NCBI GenBank assembly: GCA_938024995.1 | Contig: CALJDU010000013.1 | Coordinates: 1 to 64,000, forward strand | Length of the DNA: 64,000 bases | From: an uncultured bacterium | GTDB lineage: Bacteria > Myxococcota_A > Polyangia > Polyangiales > Houyiibacteriaceae | Reading direction: 5' to 3' | Shown here: in pieces, positions 44,304-54,547 of the stretch | Position numbering within the stretch: position 1 is the first letter of the stretch | Layout: every line of letters starts with the position of its first letter | The notes under the pieces: model-generated | Database searches by the model: none | What the model was told of the DNA's origin: nothing | What the model saw: the letters and a program-made list of their open reading frames with translations, nothing else | Position numbers and translations under genes: made by a program

Positions 44304-46196
44304 TCAGCGCGTAAGCGGTTCCCCAGCGGCCGCGGTCTTGGTGATCGCGCGGAAGTCGATACGTCCGACGCCGATCTCGGGGGCGCTCGTCAGGCATGAG
44401 GGGTCAAGTCGCGCCTCGGCCGCGCGGTAGGCCTCGTCTTCCGCCGAGCCGATGTCGAAGATGTCTCCCTCTCGCTTTTTCGCGTCGAGACCCGCGTCGT
44501 AGAAGACGCCGAACTCCGCGGTCGCGCGCGGCGTCGAGATGTAGCCGCCGTCGAACGCGACCACCGCCACGGTCTCGATCGCGCCACCCGCTTGGAGGTA
44601 GCCGTCGCACCAGATCGATTTCGCGGTGAGGTCACCGGCGACCGCGAGTGACCCGGACTCTGTCACGACGACCGAGGTCGCCTCGACGTTGCCGAGCACC
44701 AAGACATGCGCGTCAACCACGAGCTCCTCGGAGACCGTGATCCCCGCGCCGATGACCTCCGTCTCGTCCAGATGCAGTGACCCGCGCTTGCCTTTGCCGC
44801 GCTTGATCTTCGGCTTGTCCGCGCCCATGCCGACCAAGGCGTTCGCGAGCGCCCCCATCGGGTCCGATGGATCGCCCAACGCGTTGCTCAGCGGAAGCTC
44901 GCGCCACTCTTCTTTGAGCAGCGCGTCGACGGACGCGAGCGTCCCGGCCCGGTCGGCGTGGTCGCGCGCTTTCCCAATGGTGATGGCGCGAGGCAAGCTG
45001 CCTTTCATCGCGCCGCGGAGCAGCAGCGCCGCGTCCTTGGTCGCGGTCCAGACGATCTGAAGCGGCGTCTTCTTGTCTCTGTTCTTCGCGGTCGGATCCG
45101 CGCCGAGATGAAGCAGCACGCGAATGCCCGCGGCGTTGCCTCCCGCGGAGGCGTGGTGAAGCAAGGTTGCCCCTTGAACGACGACGTCCTCGGACACGCC
45201 CGCCTCGCGAAGAAGCTCGAAGACCTCAAGAGAGAACGCATGTTCGCTCCGGCAGCACTGGACCATGGCTTCGGTCTTCGCGGCGCGGCTCACGCCCCAT
45301 GAGAGGATCTCGCGTACGACCGCGGCGTGTCCGCACTGCGCCGCCAGCGCGAGCGCTTTCGGAACGAGGCGAGGCTGAGCCCCGGAGGCGCACACGTAAG
45401 CAGCGTCCGCGAGGAAGCGGACGGCGTCGACTTCCCCTTGCTTCGCCATCCACACGATCGCGTCGTCGATCTTGAAACGATCGTGGTTCGCGTCGAACAG
45501 GAGCAGGCCCTCGAGGATCGGGCGGCAGCCGCTCCAGCACTTCCCTCGTCCTTCGAACCGATTGAACGCTTCGAAGGGCCACGGACCGGGCGAACCATCC
45601 GGCAGCACCGGCGCGACGGTTTGGCGAGCGAGCCAGCCGTCGTAACGCGGGTCCCGAAGCGCCCGGAGATGCCACGGGTTCGCGGGGTTGCTGTTGTCGA
45701 CCCGCGCGAGCTCGTGTCGCGTGAAGTGGAAGAGCTCTTCGCCGCCCTCCCCGTGACCCGATGCGTCGAGGCGCGCGAGCATCTGTTGACAGCGAACGCC
45801 CTCTTCAAAATGCGCGAGCGTGATCTTGAACCACGGGAAGTCGTCCGCCGCGCGCTGCAGAAGCGCGCGCGTCTCGGCCTCGGCGACGAGCCCTTGATCG
45901 GAGAAGAGCGCGATCGCGCCGGCGTAGCACGCGAGTGAAGACTCGCGCGGGGTGGTCGCGTTCGCCGCGAGAGACGCGGTCAGCTCACGGAGCTCATCGC
46001 TCACCTCCTCGCGCAAGGTCTCGAAGGCCTGAACGCGATGGAGCAAGAGCTCATAGGTCGCCTCGACGTTCCCTTCCGCGGAGGCCGCCCGAACGGTTTG
46101 CCGCGCGGCGCTGTGTTTGGTGTGTCCGCCAAAGCGCAGCGTCTTGATCGCGTCGTCGAGGCTCGCCTGTGGAAAGAGCTCAAGGTCAGAAAACAT
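44304..46196 (-). CDS. Ankyrin-repeat protein with C-terminal beta-helix-like domain (630 aa)
   Basis: ATG 46196 is preferred to TTG 46205. N-terminal about 1-200: helical region of unknown type with many Leu/Ala helices. About 220-420: ankyrin-like repeats (LLLFDANHDRFKIDDAIVWMAKQGEVDAVRFLADA, GATLLHHASAGGNAAGIRVLLHLGADPTAKNRDKKTPLQ). About 470-590: regular short strands (ADETEVIGAGITVSEELVVDAHVLVLG-like, SGSLAVAGDLTAKSIWCDG) like the right-handed beta-helix of bactofilins. The combination of interaction repeats and a polymer-prone domain suggests a scaffold. No signal peptide, so cytoplasmic. Divergent from ileS. Function not established. Confidence 0.75.
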   Translation of the reverse strand: MFSDLELFPQASLDDAIKTLRFGGHTKHSAARQTVRAASAEGNVEATYELLLHRVQAFETLREEVSDELRELTASLAANATTPRESSLACYAGAIALFSDQGLVAEAETRALLQRAADDFPWFKITLAHFEEGVRCQQMLARLDASGHGEGGEELFHFTRHELARVDNSNPANPWHLRALRDPRYDGWLARQTVAPVLPDGSPGPWPFEAFNRFEGRGKCWSGCRPILEGLLLFDANHDRFKIDDAIVWMAKQGEVDAVRFLADAAYVCASGAQPRLVPKALALAAQCGHAAVVREILSWGVSRAAKTEAMVQCCRSEHAFSLEVFELLREAGVSEDVVVQGATLLHHASAGGNAAGIRVLLHLGADPTAKNRDKKTPLQIVWTATKDAALLLRGAMKGSLPRAITIGKARDHADRAGTLASVDALLKEEWRELPLSNALGDPSDPMGALANALVGMGADKPKIKRGKGKRGSLHLDETEVIGAGITVSEELVVDAHVLVLGNVEATSVVVTESGSLAVAGDLTAKSIWCDGYLQAGGAIETVAVVAFDGGYISTPRATAEFGVFYDAGLDAKKREGDIFDIGSAEDEAYRAAEARLDPSCLTSAPEIGVGRIDFRAITKTAAAGEPLTR

Positions 46197-46279
46197 CGCG
46201 CGCAACCTAGCAGCTGGACCCCGGACCGGTGGTGGCTTCTAGGCTGGCCGAGAGCGCTCCGCGTGGTACAAAACGCGCG

Positions 46280-49200
46280 ATGTCGGCACCCTTTGAACCG
46301 GTCTCCCCCAAGGTCTCCTTTGCAGAGCTCGACGCGCAGACGCTCGCGCGCTGGGAAGAGGACTCGATTTTTGAAAAGTCGGTCGAGGCGCGGAAAGACG
46401 GCGAGCCTTTTGTCTTCTTCGAAGGGCCGCCCACAGCGAACGGTATGCCGCACCCCGGGCACGTGCTCACCCGTGTCGCCAAGGATGTCTTCCTCCGCTA
46501 TCGATCGATGTGCGGGTACCACGTGCCACGTCGCGCGGGCTGGGACACACATGGCCTACCGGTCGAGGTCGAGGTCGAGAAGGCGCTGAAGATCAGCGGC
46601 AAAGAAGCGATCGAGAACTTCGGCGTCGAGGCGTTTAGCCGCAAGTGTATCGACAGCGTCTTCGTCTACATCGACGAGTGGCGAAAGCTCACTCAGCGCA
46701 TCGGCTTCTGGGTCGATCTCGACGACGCCTACGTCACCTTTCACAAGAGCTACATCGAGAGCGTCTGGTGGGCGCTGAACTCGCTCTTTGATCGCGGGCT
46801 CTTGTACCAGGGCTACAAGGTGGTTTGGTGGTGGGCCCAAGGCGGCACGGCGCTGAGCGCCGGCGAGGTCGGCCAGGGCTACAAGGAGGTCGACGACCCC
46901 TCGGTCATGATCCGCTTCCCCATCAAGAACGGGCGCGGAGAGAACGCCGCGACGAGCTTCCTCGCGTGGACCACGACTCCGTGGACCTTGCCGAGCAACA
47001 TCGCGCTCGCCGTCAAAGCCGACGCCACCTACATCACCGCGGCGCTGCAAGACGGAACCAAAGTGGTGCTCGCGAAGGCGCTGGAGGAGAAGGTCCTCAA
47101 GGATCACGACTACGCGATCGTGGACGAGAAGAAGGGGAGCGAGTGGGTCGGCACCGAGTACGAGCCGCCGTTCCGCTACGCCGAGCCCGAAGGCGGCCCC
47201 GCGTTCCGCGTCATCGACGCCGACTTCGTCGAGCTCACGAGCGGCTCGGGGATGGTTCACCTCGCGCCCGCCTTTGGTGAAGACGACTTCCGCACCTGCC
47301 AGGAAAAGGGGCTCGGCTTTCTTCAGCTTGTAAAGCCCGACGGCACGTTCCCGCCCGAGGTCACGGAGTTCGCGGGGCGCTTCTGCAAAGAGGCCGACAA
47401 GGACATCATCCGCTTGCTCAAGGACAACGGCGTCCTCTTCAAGCGCGAGGTCTACACCCACGAGTACCCGTTCTGTGAGCGCCGCATGAGCGACCCGCTC
47501 ATCCAGTACGCGCGCCGCTCGTGGTTCATCAAGACCACGGACGAGGTCCACAAGACCATCGAGAACAACCAGCAAGTGAACTGGGAGCCGAGCCACATCA
47601 AGGACGGGCGCTTTGGTCAGTACCTCGCCGGCAACGTCGACTGGGCCATCAGCCGAGAGCGTTTCTGGGGCACCCCGCTCCCGATCTGGATCAACGACGA
47701 GACCGGCAAGCGCGCCAGCATCGCGTCCGTCGACGACATCAAGAAGAAGAACCCCAACGCCTTTGCGCACTTCGAAGCCGCTCGCGAAAAGGACCCGACG
47801 CTCCAGGAGCACCTGATGGTGCACAAGCCGTGGATCGACGCCGTCACCTGGGAGGAGCCCGGCGAGCCGGGCGTCTACCGTCGCGTGCCCGAGGTCATCG
47901 ACTGCTGGTTCGACAGCGGCTGCATGCCCTTCGCGCAGTGGGGGTACCCGCACCAGAACAAAGAGAAGTTCGAGCAGTGCTTCCCCGCCGACTTCATCAC
48001 CGAAGCCGTCGACCAGACGCGCGGCTGGTTCTACTCGCTGATGATGATCAGCACGCTGATGGCGGAGAAGTTTCCGAGCGGGAAACAGAGCTACCCGCAC
48101 CCGTTCAAGAACTGCGTGGTGCTGGGCATCTTGACCGACGAGAAAGGCAAGAAGCTCAGCAAGCGGTACAAGAACTACACCGATCCCTTGGTCCTCATGG
48201 ATCGCGTGGGCGGCGACGCGGTGCGCTGGGCGCTCTACACGAACACGGTCCCTGGGCAGAACACCCGCTTCTACGACCGCGCAGCCCAAGACGCGGTTCG
48301 CGAGTTCCTGCTCAAGATCTGGAACGTCTATTCGTTCTTCGTCACCTACGCGAACATCGATGGCTTTGATCCGAACGCGGAGCGTCCTTCGCTCTCGTCA
48401 CGTCCCGACATGGACAAGTGGATCCTCGCGGAGCTCGACGCGACTGTGCGCTCGGTTCGTTCGGATCTCGATGAGTACAAGAGCCACCTCGCGGCGCGTT
48501 CGCTTCAGCGTTTCGTCGACGCGCTCTCCAACTGGTACGTACGACGTAGCCGGTCCCGCTTTTGGTCGGAAGGCGATAACGCCGACAAGGCGAGCGCGTT
48601 CGCGACGCTTTACGAAGTGCTCGTCGACCTCACGAAACTGAGCGCGCCCTACGTCCCCTTCATGACCGACGCGCTCTACGCGAACTTGGTGCGAAAGCAC
48701 GACGCGAGCGCGCCCGAGAGCGTGCACCTCGCGAACTTCCCAGAGCCAAGCGACGCCCGACGTGACGATGCCTTGCGGCGCGCGGTGGAGCTCACTCGCG
48801 GCGTGGTCACGCTCGGTCAACGCGTGCGCGCGGAGAAGAAGCTCAAGGTGCGTCAGCCGCTCGCCGAAGCGATCGTGGTGATCAACGACGACGACGAGCG
48901 CGCGGCGATCGACCGCTTCCAGAACGACGTCAAGGAAGAGCTCAACGTGACCTCGCTGGCCTTTACCACAGAGCCCGCGAAGTACGTCGAGTTCACCCTG
49001 CTCCCCAACTTCCGGGTCCTCGGGCCAAAGCTCGGCAAGGCGGTGCCGGAATGCAAAAAGGTGCTCGCGCAGGCCGACGGTTCAGCGCTCCACGCCGAGA
49101 TGTCAGAGCACGGAAAGATCACGGTCACCCTCTCGTCGGGCCCCGTTGAACTCACAGGTGATGAGGTTCAGGTCCGGCTCACCGCGAAGGAAGACTTCGC

Positions 49201-49504
49201 CGCCGCGAGCGCGGGTGGGCAGGTGGTCTTGCTTGATACCCGTATCACGGAAGAGCTGCTTCACGCTGGATACGCCCGCGAAGTCGTCAACCGTATCCAG
49301 CGCGCTCGCAAGGAACTCAACCTGGCGTTCGACGCACGTATCAAGATCACTTACTCGGCAGAGGGCCCGCTTGCTGACGCCGTGGCGACTCACCTCCAGA
49401 CCATCCAGAAGGAAGTTCTTGCGACGTCGATGGACGTCGGTGAAACCGAGACATCGACTGACGTGGATGGGCACGCGTTCGCGTTCTTGATCGTCGCCGA
49501 GTAG
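46280..49504 (+). CDS. ileS: Isoleucyl-tRNA synthetase, eukaryote-like (type 2) form
   Basis: 1074 aa from ATG 46280; a 17-residue longer frame lacks a start signal. Class I synthetase: HxGH motif as HPGH (58-61), KMSKS as KLSKR (625-629), WWWAQ and WTTTPWTLPSNIAL in the editing (CP1) domain, and the RFWGTPLPIW motif. The anticodon-binding region (about 690-860) is followed by a DUF5915-like C-terminal extension and no zinc-finger Cys cluster, which marks the type 2 lineage, whose members are often tolerant of mupirocin. Charges tRNA-Ile and hydrolyses mischarged valine. Whether the genome also has a type 1 enzyme cannot be seen here. Confidence 0.97.
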   Translation: MSAPFEPVSPKVSFAELDAQTLARWEEDSIFEKSVEARKDGEPFVFFEGPPTANGMPHPGHVLTRVAKDVFLRYRSMCGYHVPRRAGWDTHGLPVEVEVEKALKISGKEAIENFGVEAFSRKCIDSVFVYIDEWRKLTQRIGFWVDLDDAYVTFHKSYIESVWWALNSLFDRGLLYQGYKVVWWWAQGGTALSAGEVGQGYKEVDDPSVMIRFPIKNGRGENAATSFLAWTTTPWTLPSNIALAVKADATYITAALQDGTKVVLAKALEEKVLKDHDYAIVDEKKGSEWVGTEYEPPFRYAEPEGGPAFRVIDADFVELTSGSGMVHLAPAFGEDDFRTCQEKGLGFLQLVKPDGTFPPEVTEFAGRFCKEADKDIIRLLKDNGVLFKREVYTHEYPFCERRMSDPLIQYARRSWFIKTTDEVHKTIENNQQVNWEPSHIKDGRFGQYLAGNVDWAISRERFWGTPLPIWINDETGKRASIASVDDIKKKNPNAFAHFEAAREKDPTLQEHLMVHKPWIDAVTWEEPGEPGVYRRVPEVIDCWFDSGCMPFAQWGYPHQNKEKFEQCFPADFITEAVDQTRGWFYSLMMISTLMAEKFPSGKQSYPHPFKNCVVLGILTDEKGKKLSKRYKNYTDPLVLMDRVGGDAVRWALYTNTVPGQNTRFYDRAAQDAVREFLLKIWNVYSFFVTYANIDGFDPNAERPSLSSRPDMDKWILAELDATVRSVRSDLDEYKSHLAARSLQRFVDALSNWYVRRSRSRFWSEGDNADKASAFATLYEVLVDLTKLSAPYVPFMTDALYANLVRKHDASAPESVHLANFPEPSDARRDDALRRAVELTRGVVTLGQRVRAEKKLKVRQPLAEAIVVINDDDERAAIDRFQNDVKEELNVTSLAFTTEPAKYVEFTLLPNFRVLGPKLGKAVPECKKVLAQADGSALHAEMSEHGKITVTLSSGPVELTGDEVQVRLTAKEDFAAASAGGQVVLLDTRITEELLHAGYAREVVNRIQRARKELNLAFDARIKITYSAEGPLADAVATHLQTIQKEVLATSMDVGETETSTDVDGHAFAFLIVAE

Positions 49505-49557
49505 TCGTCGCCAGCAGTCGCCGTCGCGTTCGGCACGTCCTTTGCGTTCCTAGAGCC

Positions 49558-50262
49558 GTGATGCATATCGGCTCAACTTGGCATGCCTCTTTGCTTTTCG
49601 CTTTTGTGCTGGCGGCGTGTGGCCAAACCCATGAGTTCGGCGAGACCCACGACGTGTGTCCCGAACCCGAGAGCCTGTGCTTCGGCGGCGTCTGTTGTCA
49701 CGAGACCGCGTCCGCGATCGTCGATGACGTGACGTGTGAGACGAGCTGTCCTGGCGAGACCTCGCTCACGTGCACCCCAAGCCCCTCGGCCTTCTGCGTA
49801 CCCGAGTGTGAGGAGCCAGCCGACTGCCAGTTCCGGCGACGCGACTGCTGTCCCGGGTGCACGGCGGACGAGGAGGACTACATCGCGCTGACCGATGAAG
49901 AGGCCCGCGAACACGACTCTGCCTGCGCTGCGGTCCGCTGCCCGTCGCCCATGTGCCGCGAGCTCACGCGTCCCACGGTTCGCGCGACTTGCCAAAGCGA
50001 GGTGTGCGTCCTCGAAGACTTCGCCACGCCGCGCTACCTCGACTGCGAAGTCGACGCGGACTGCACGCTCGCGCTGGATGGGTGTTGTGGGTGCGGCGGC
50101 GAGTACGTCTCCGTCGCGACCCGCGCGCTCTCGCGGTTTGAAGAACTGGTCTGCCCGAACCCGGTCGACGCGATCTGCCCCGATTGCGAGCCCACACCGA
50201 TCGGGTCCACGCTCGCGGTCTGCCGCGCGGGACAGTGCACCACCATCTTGGGCGAACGATGA
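49558..50262 (+). CDS. Cys-rich lipoprotein paralog 1 (subfamily A)
   Basis: 234 aa. Lipoprotein signal ending VLAAC, mature start C-G-Q-T-H. First of six consecutive paralogs. N-terminal block CFGGVCCHE; then two modules each with D-C, C-C and a following C-x-[CG]: DCQFRRRDCCPGC and DCTLALDGCCGCGG, with spacer Cys. The second module has the TLALDGCC form that defines subfamily A. Around 22 Cys in 214 mature residues imply many disulfides and an oxidising location. No catalytic motif recognised. The next gene overlaps its stop (ATGA). Confidence 0.82.
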   Translation: MMHIGSTWHASLLFAFVLAACGQTHEFGETHDVCPEPESLCFGGVCCHETASAIVDDVTCETSCPGETSLTCTPSPSAFCVPECEEPADCQFRRRDCCPGCTADEEDYIALTDEEAREHDSACAAVRCPSPMCRELTRPTVRATCQSEVCVLEDFATPRYLDCEVDADCTLALDGCCGCGGEYVSVATRALSRFEELVCPNPVDAICPDCEPTPIGSTLAVCRAGQCTTILGER

Positions 50263-50936
50263 GACCCCTCCTCCCTCTCCTGGTGCTCTTCTCGCTGACC
50301 GGGTGTTTTCGACTGCACGCGCTCGAAGACGAACCGGGAGGTCCCTCGACCGTCTCGTGTCCACCCGTCGACTGCGTCGAAGCCTCTTGTTGCGAGCTTC
50401 CCATCGCCGCCCTCGACGGATGCACCTGCCCAAGTGGTTCGGTCGCGCGCGCGTCGTGCACCCCCGAACCGGGCGTTTGTGATCCGCTCCCGGATCCCGA
50501 GTGCGATGACCATCGAAACCCATGCGTGTTGCTCCACACGGCGTGCTGCGTCTCGTGTGGCGTCCGCGACGGGTACGAGGCGTACAACAGCGCGGAGGCA
50601 GAAGCGCATCTCGAGCGCTGCGCCATGCTCGACTGCGACGACGGCTGTGCCACCACGCCCGACTTCATGAGCGCGGAGTGCGTCGCCGGCGAGTGTGTCG
50701 TCGTCGACGCGTACGACCCGTTCCTCGACTGCGAGACCGACCGGGACTGTACGCTCGCGCTCGACGGATGTTGTGACTGCGGCAGCGGCCTTGTCGCGGT
50801 GGCCGCGGAGACGCTTGAAGAGTTCGCGCGGCTGGTCTGCGATGTTCCGACGCCCGTATGTGACGATTGCGCCCCCGTTCGGCCCCCATCGGAAGCGGTG
50901 TGCCGCGCGGGTCGCTGCCAAAGAGAGTTCTTGTGA
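50259..50936 (+). CDS. Cys-rich lipoprotein paralog 2 (subfamily A)
   Basis: 225 aa. ATG 50259 overlaps the stop of paralog 1 and gives signal MRPLLPLLVLFSLTG then Cys 16; mature start C-F-R-L-H. Block CVEASCCEL, first module with C-C in HTACCVSCG, second module DCTLALDGCCDCGSG. It lacks the C-G at +2 of the other members but keeps His at +5. The downstream ATG shares one base with its TGA, so the unit is translated as one operon. Function unknown; it may work as a complex or mixed coat with its paralogs. Confidence 0.82.
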   Translation: MRPLLPLLVLFSLTGCFRLHALEDEPGGPSTVSCPPVDCVEASCCELPIAALDGCTCPSGSVARASCTPEPGVCDPLPDPECDDHRNPCVLLHTACCVSCGVRDGYEAYNSAEAEAHLERCAMLDCDDGCATTPDFMSAECVAGECVVVDAYDPFLDCETDRDCTLALDGCCDCGSGLVAVAAETLEEFARLVCDVPTPVCDDCAPVRPPSEAVCRAGRCQREFL

Positions 50937-51679
50937 TGAATCAAAAAGCGCTGTTCGCCACGATCGTCTTTCTCATCGCGGGATGTGGCGAGTCCCATGT
51001 CGGCGGCGATGCCGCGCCGGACACCGCCTCCGACACCTCGACCGGCGTCGACACGTCTGGGTCGATCGACGCCTGCACGCTCCCTCCTCCTGAACTCTGC
51101 TACCGCGGCGCGTGCTGTGACCGGGTCGCGGAAACCATCGTGGTTGGGTGCGAGCAGGTTTGCCCCGAGGGGTTCGCTCGCTCCTGCGAGCCCGAAGTGG
51201 GATGCGACGGCGACGGCGAACCACGGTTTTGCGCCGACGCGACCGAGTGCACATTGATCAATGATGATGTGTGCTGCGGATGCGGCGACGAGATCGTGAT
51301 CCATCGCGACGCGGTCCCGGACTTCTTGAGCGGGCGAGGTATGTGCGAAGAGCTCCCCTGTCCGCCTTGCGAAGCGCCCGGGTTCAACCCTCGCGTACCG
51401 ACCTGCGACGACACGAACCGCTGCGTCCCCTTCGACATCACGCGCTCCGAGTACGCGGTGTGCGAAACCGATGCGGACTGTCGGGTGCGGACCAAGGAGT
51501 GCTGTGAGTGTGGCGGCAGCACCGACCTTCCGTTCCTCGTCGCGGTCTCACGAAGAGGACCTTCGTTCGAGGAGCTCGTGTGCCCAGAAGGGTTGGGCTG
51601 CCTCGACTGCGCCCCTGCGTATCCGGACGAAGTGCGCGCGCGGTGCGACGAAGGTTTTTGCGCGCTCGCGTATCGCTAA
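50936..51679 (+). CDS. Cys-rich lipoprotein paralog 3 (subfamily B)
   Basis: 247 aa, ATG 50936 overlapping the previous stop by one base. Signal ends FLIAGC; mature start C-G-E-S-H, then a Thr/Asp/Ser linker that subfamily A lacks. Block CYRGACCDR; first module ECTLINDDVCCGCGDEIVIH, second DCRVRTKECCECGGS. The RVRTK[ED]CCECGG form defines subfamily B, shared with paralogs 5, 6 and 7 with small changes. The EELVCPEG...CLDCAPAYPDEVRARC ending is nearly the same in paralog 5. A 20-base gap, the only gap in the six-gene row, follows it. Confidence 0.82.
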   Translation: MNQKALFATIVFLIAGCGESHVGGDAAPDTASDTSTGVDTSGSIDACTLPPPELCYRGACCDRVAETIVVGCEQVCPEGFARSCEPEVGCDGDGEPRFCADATECTLINDDVCCGCGDEIVIHRDAVPDFLSGRGMCEELPCPPCEAPGFNPRVPTCDDTNRCVPFDITRSEYAVCETDADCRVRTKECCECGGSTDLPFLVAVSRRGPSFEELVCPEGLGCLDCAPAYPDEVRARCDEGFCALAYR

Positions 51680-51699
51680 CCGAAGCTTCGGAGCAAGAG

Positions 51700-52392
51700 A
51701 TGAACATGTTGACCACTCCGCTCACTTGGGCCTTCCTTGGCCTCGTGATAGCCGCTTCCGCTCTGGGGTGCGGGAAGTCGCACGACAGCGCCTGCGGTCC
51801 GCCCGTCGAGTGCCGGAGCGGCGTCTGCTGTGACGAGACGGTGCGTGCCGACGTGGACGAAGCCACCTGCAGGACCACCTGCCCAGAAGGCACCTCGCTC
51901 TCGTGTACGCCTGATCCGCGGTGCGACGCGGAACCAGAATGTGACACGCCTGCAGACTGCGCGATCCGGCTCGTCGGTTGCTGCGAAGCGTGCAGCGGAA
52001 ACGAGTACGCCGCGTACGGGCCTGAAGCGCTGGAGGAGTACGACGCGTTGTGCGGCACGGTGGACTGCGCTCCGCCGCCCTGTCCGGCCCCGCCGCCCCC
52101 GCCGACCTTCCTCGCGGATTGCGTCGCGAACCAATGCGTCGCGGTCGACTATCGCGTAAACGATTTTTCGCGCTGTGAGGTTGATGAAGACTGCACGCTC
52201 GCGCTCGACGGCTGCTGTGACTGTGGCGGTCGCTTGGTCGCCATCGCGGCCTCGCAGCGGGACGCGTTTGGCCGTCTCGCTTGCCCCGACGCGACGATCG
52301 ATTGCCCGCTCTGTGAGCCCATGCGTCCGGTCAGTCGCGCGGCCTGTGTGGACAACACGTGCGAGCGCATCTTTGAAGAGGACGCGCCGTGA
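51700..52392 (+). CDS. Cys-rich lipoprotein paralog 4 (subfamily A)
   Basis: 230 aa. ATG 51700 with GGAGCAAGAG ahead. Signal ends ASALGC; mature start C-G-K-S-H. Block CRSGVCCDE, first module DCAIRLVGCCEACSG, a Pro-rich stretch (PPPCPAPPPPPTF) in the inter-module spacer, second module DCTLALDGCCDCGGR. Close to paralogs 1 and 2. The next GTG overlaps its stop (GTGA at 52389-52392). The Pro insert lies where the others have CPPC or CPSPMC, so the hinge region varies. Confidence 0.82.
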   Translation: MNMLTTPLTWAFLGLVIAASALGCGKSHDSACGPPVECRSGVCCDETVRADVDEATCRTTCPEGTSLSCTPDPRCDAEPECDTPADCAIRLVGCCEACSGNEYAAYGPEALEEYDALCGTVDCAPPPCPAPPPPPTFLADCVANQCVAVDYRVNDFSRCEVDEDCTLALDGCCDCGGRLVAIAASQRDAFGRLACPDATIDCPLCEPMRPVSRAACVDNTCERIFEEDAP

Positions 52393-53135
52393 GCCGCGCG
52401 GGACTGTTTCTCGTCGCTGCGGTCACGCTCGCGCTGGCGGGGTGCGGGGAGTCGCACGGGACCACCGACACCGGGACGAGCGACACGGGTCGCGCGGACA
52501 CCGCGGACCGCGATACGTCGTGTGGCACGCCGGACCTCACGGAGTGCTTTCGCGGTGACTGCTGCGACGACCGCACCTCGGGGTCGATCCTGGACGACTG
52601 CTCCGTCGAGTGTCCTCGCGGCTACTCGCTGACCTGCGATCCCGCGCCAGGTTGCGGGAGCGGGCCGCGTCTGTGCGGCGCGGCGTCGGACTGCACGATC
52701 ATCAACCAAGATGTCTGCTGCGGATGCGGTCCCTACGCGGTCATCCACCAAGACGAAGTCGCCGACTACGATCGGATGCGCGCGGAGTGCGCCGACCTTC
52801 CCTGCCCGCCATGCGCGCCACCGACGTTCACGCCGCTCGTCCCGACCTGCGATGACACGGACCGCTGCGTCGCGGTCAACGTGGAGGAGACCCCGTACAG
52901 CGAGTGCAACAGCGACGACGACTGTCGCGTGCGCACGAAGGACTGCTGCGAATGTGGGGGGCGCGTTGAGGGTGAGTGGCTGGTCGCGGTCTCGCTTCGC
53001 TCCGGTTTTGAAGAGCTCGTGTGTCCGGAAGGCACAGCTTGTCCGGAGTGCGAGCCGGTCTACCCAGGCGGAGTGCGAGCGCGCTGCGATCTCCGGGAGG
53101 ACGTCGGCACCTGCGTCCTCACAGGCTCCCCATGA
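52389..53135 (+). CDS. Cys-rich lipoprotein paralog 5 (subfamily B)
   Basis: 248 aa from GTG 52389. Signal ends LALAGC; mature start C-G-E-S-H, then a Thr/Asp/Gly linker. Block CFRGDCCDD, first module DCTIINQDVCCGCGPYAVIH, second DCRVRTKDCCECGGR. Paralog 3 is its nearest relative: ECTLINDDVCCGCG against DCTIINQDVCCGCG, and PTCDDTNRC against PTCDDTDRC. A-B-A-B order (paralogs 2-5) suggests duplication of a two-gene unit. ATGA overlap with paralog 6. Confidence 0.82.
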   Translation: MSRAGLFLVAAVTLALAGCGESHGTTDTGTSDTGRADTADRDTSCGTPDLTECFRGDCCDDRTSGSILDDCSVECPRGYSLTCDPAPGCGSGPRLCGAASDCTIINQDVCCGCGPYAVIHQDEVADYDRMRAECADLPCPPCAPPTFTPLVPTCDDTDRCVAVNVEETPYSECNSDDDCRVRTKDCCECGGRVEGEWLVAVSLRSGFEELVCPEGTACPECEPVYPGGVRARCDLREDVGTCVLTGSP

Positions 53136-53929
53136 GCCGTGTCCTCGCAGGGGCGTTCATCGTCGTGATCGTCCTTGGGTGCGCAGGTTCTCATGAGCGT
53201 GAAGAGCCGGTCCCGTGCGGCGTCGATCTGCCCGAGCGGTTCTGCTACGCGGCGCGTGACCTGTGCTGCTCCTCGCCCCTCTTCGTCCACCCGTGTGAGA
53301 GCTGCCCCGCCGAGTATCCCGTGGAGTACTGCGCTCCGCCTCCTCCCGCCGCGCGAGAGTGCTTCCGACCTGACGATGCCTGTTGCGACGACCCGATCCT
53401 CGTGGACAGCTGCGACGTTTGTCCTGAGGGGACCCGCGACCTGTGCGAACCCGACGCGGCATGCGGCGCCGCGGTTTTGTCTTGCGTCGACCCCAGCGAC
53501 TGCGAGTTGGTTGATCGCGATTGGTTCTGTTGTCCGTGCGGCCTCGACTACATCGCGCGGCCCCGCGGAGAGATGACGGGAGAGCTATGCGACGAAGAGT
53601 GTGAGCTCTGCATCCCCGAAGAACGGTTCACGGTGCGTGTGCCGACCTGCAGCACAGACGAGGTCTGCGACACCTTCGACGCGGACGATCCGATCTACGC
53701 GGCGTGCGAAAGCGACGAGGACTGCTTCGTCCGGAGCAAGGACTGTTGCGACTGTGGTGGACGACGGGACGATCTCTATCTCGCGGCGATCGCGTACGAT
53801 GGCGCCGCCGCGTTCGCCGCTCGGGTGTGCGGCGCGTCGGACGGCGCGTGCGATGACTGCCTCCCGCCCCCTGTGCCAGACGTTTTCGCGCGATGTGCCT
53901 CGGGGATCTGCCGCCTCGCCGAACGGTGA
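53132..53929 (+). CDS. Cys-rich lipoprotein paralog 6 (subfamily B, divergent)
   Basis: 265 aa. ATG 53132 gives signal MSRVLAGAFIVVIVLG then Cys 17; mature start C-A-G-S-H. It has an extra N-terminal Cys block: CYAARDLCCSSP and CFRPDDACCDDP are two copies of the opening motif instead of one. First module DCELVDRDWFCCPCGLD, second DCFVRSKDCCDCGGR. Last of the overlapping row; 82 bases separate it from the cyclophilin gene. The duplicated opening block makes it the longest member. Confidence 0.8.
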   Translation: MSRVLAGAFIVVIVLGCAGSHEREEPVPCGVDLPERFCYAARDLCCSSPLFVHPCESCPAEYPVEYCAPPPPAARECFRPDDACCDDPILVDSCDVCPEGTRDLCEPDAACGAAVLSCVDPSDCELVDRDWFCCPCGLDYIARPRGEMTGELCDEECELCIPEERFTVRVPTCSTDEVCDTFDADDPIYAACESDEDCFVRSKDCCDCGGRRDDLYLAAIAYDGAAAFAARVCGASDGACDDCLPPPVPDVFARCASGICRLAER

Positions 53930-54011
53930 TGACGGGATGTGCGTAAAGCCATTCGCGTTTTGGTCGCGGCTCGTCTAAAAAGCGCTCTGATCCGTCAACC
54001 CAGGAGCAGAT

Positions 54012-54521
<510 letters not shown>

Positions 54522-54547
54522 CCCGCTGGTCCGGTGATTGCAGATTC

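Noticed and set aside
46556..48289. 577-residue minus-strand frame opposite ileS
   Set aside because: Lies entirely inside a conserved synthetase gene; composition is typical of a shadow frame.
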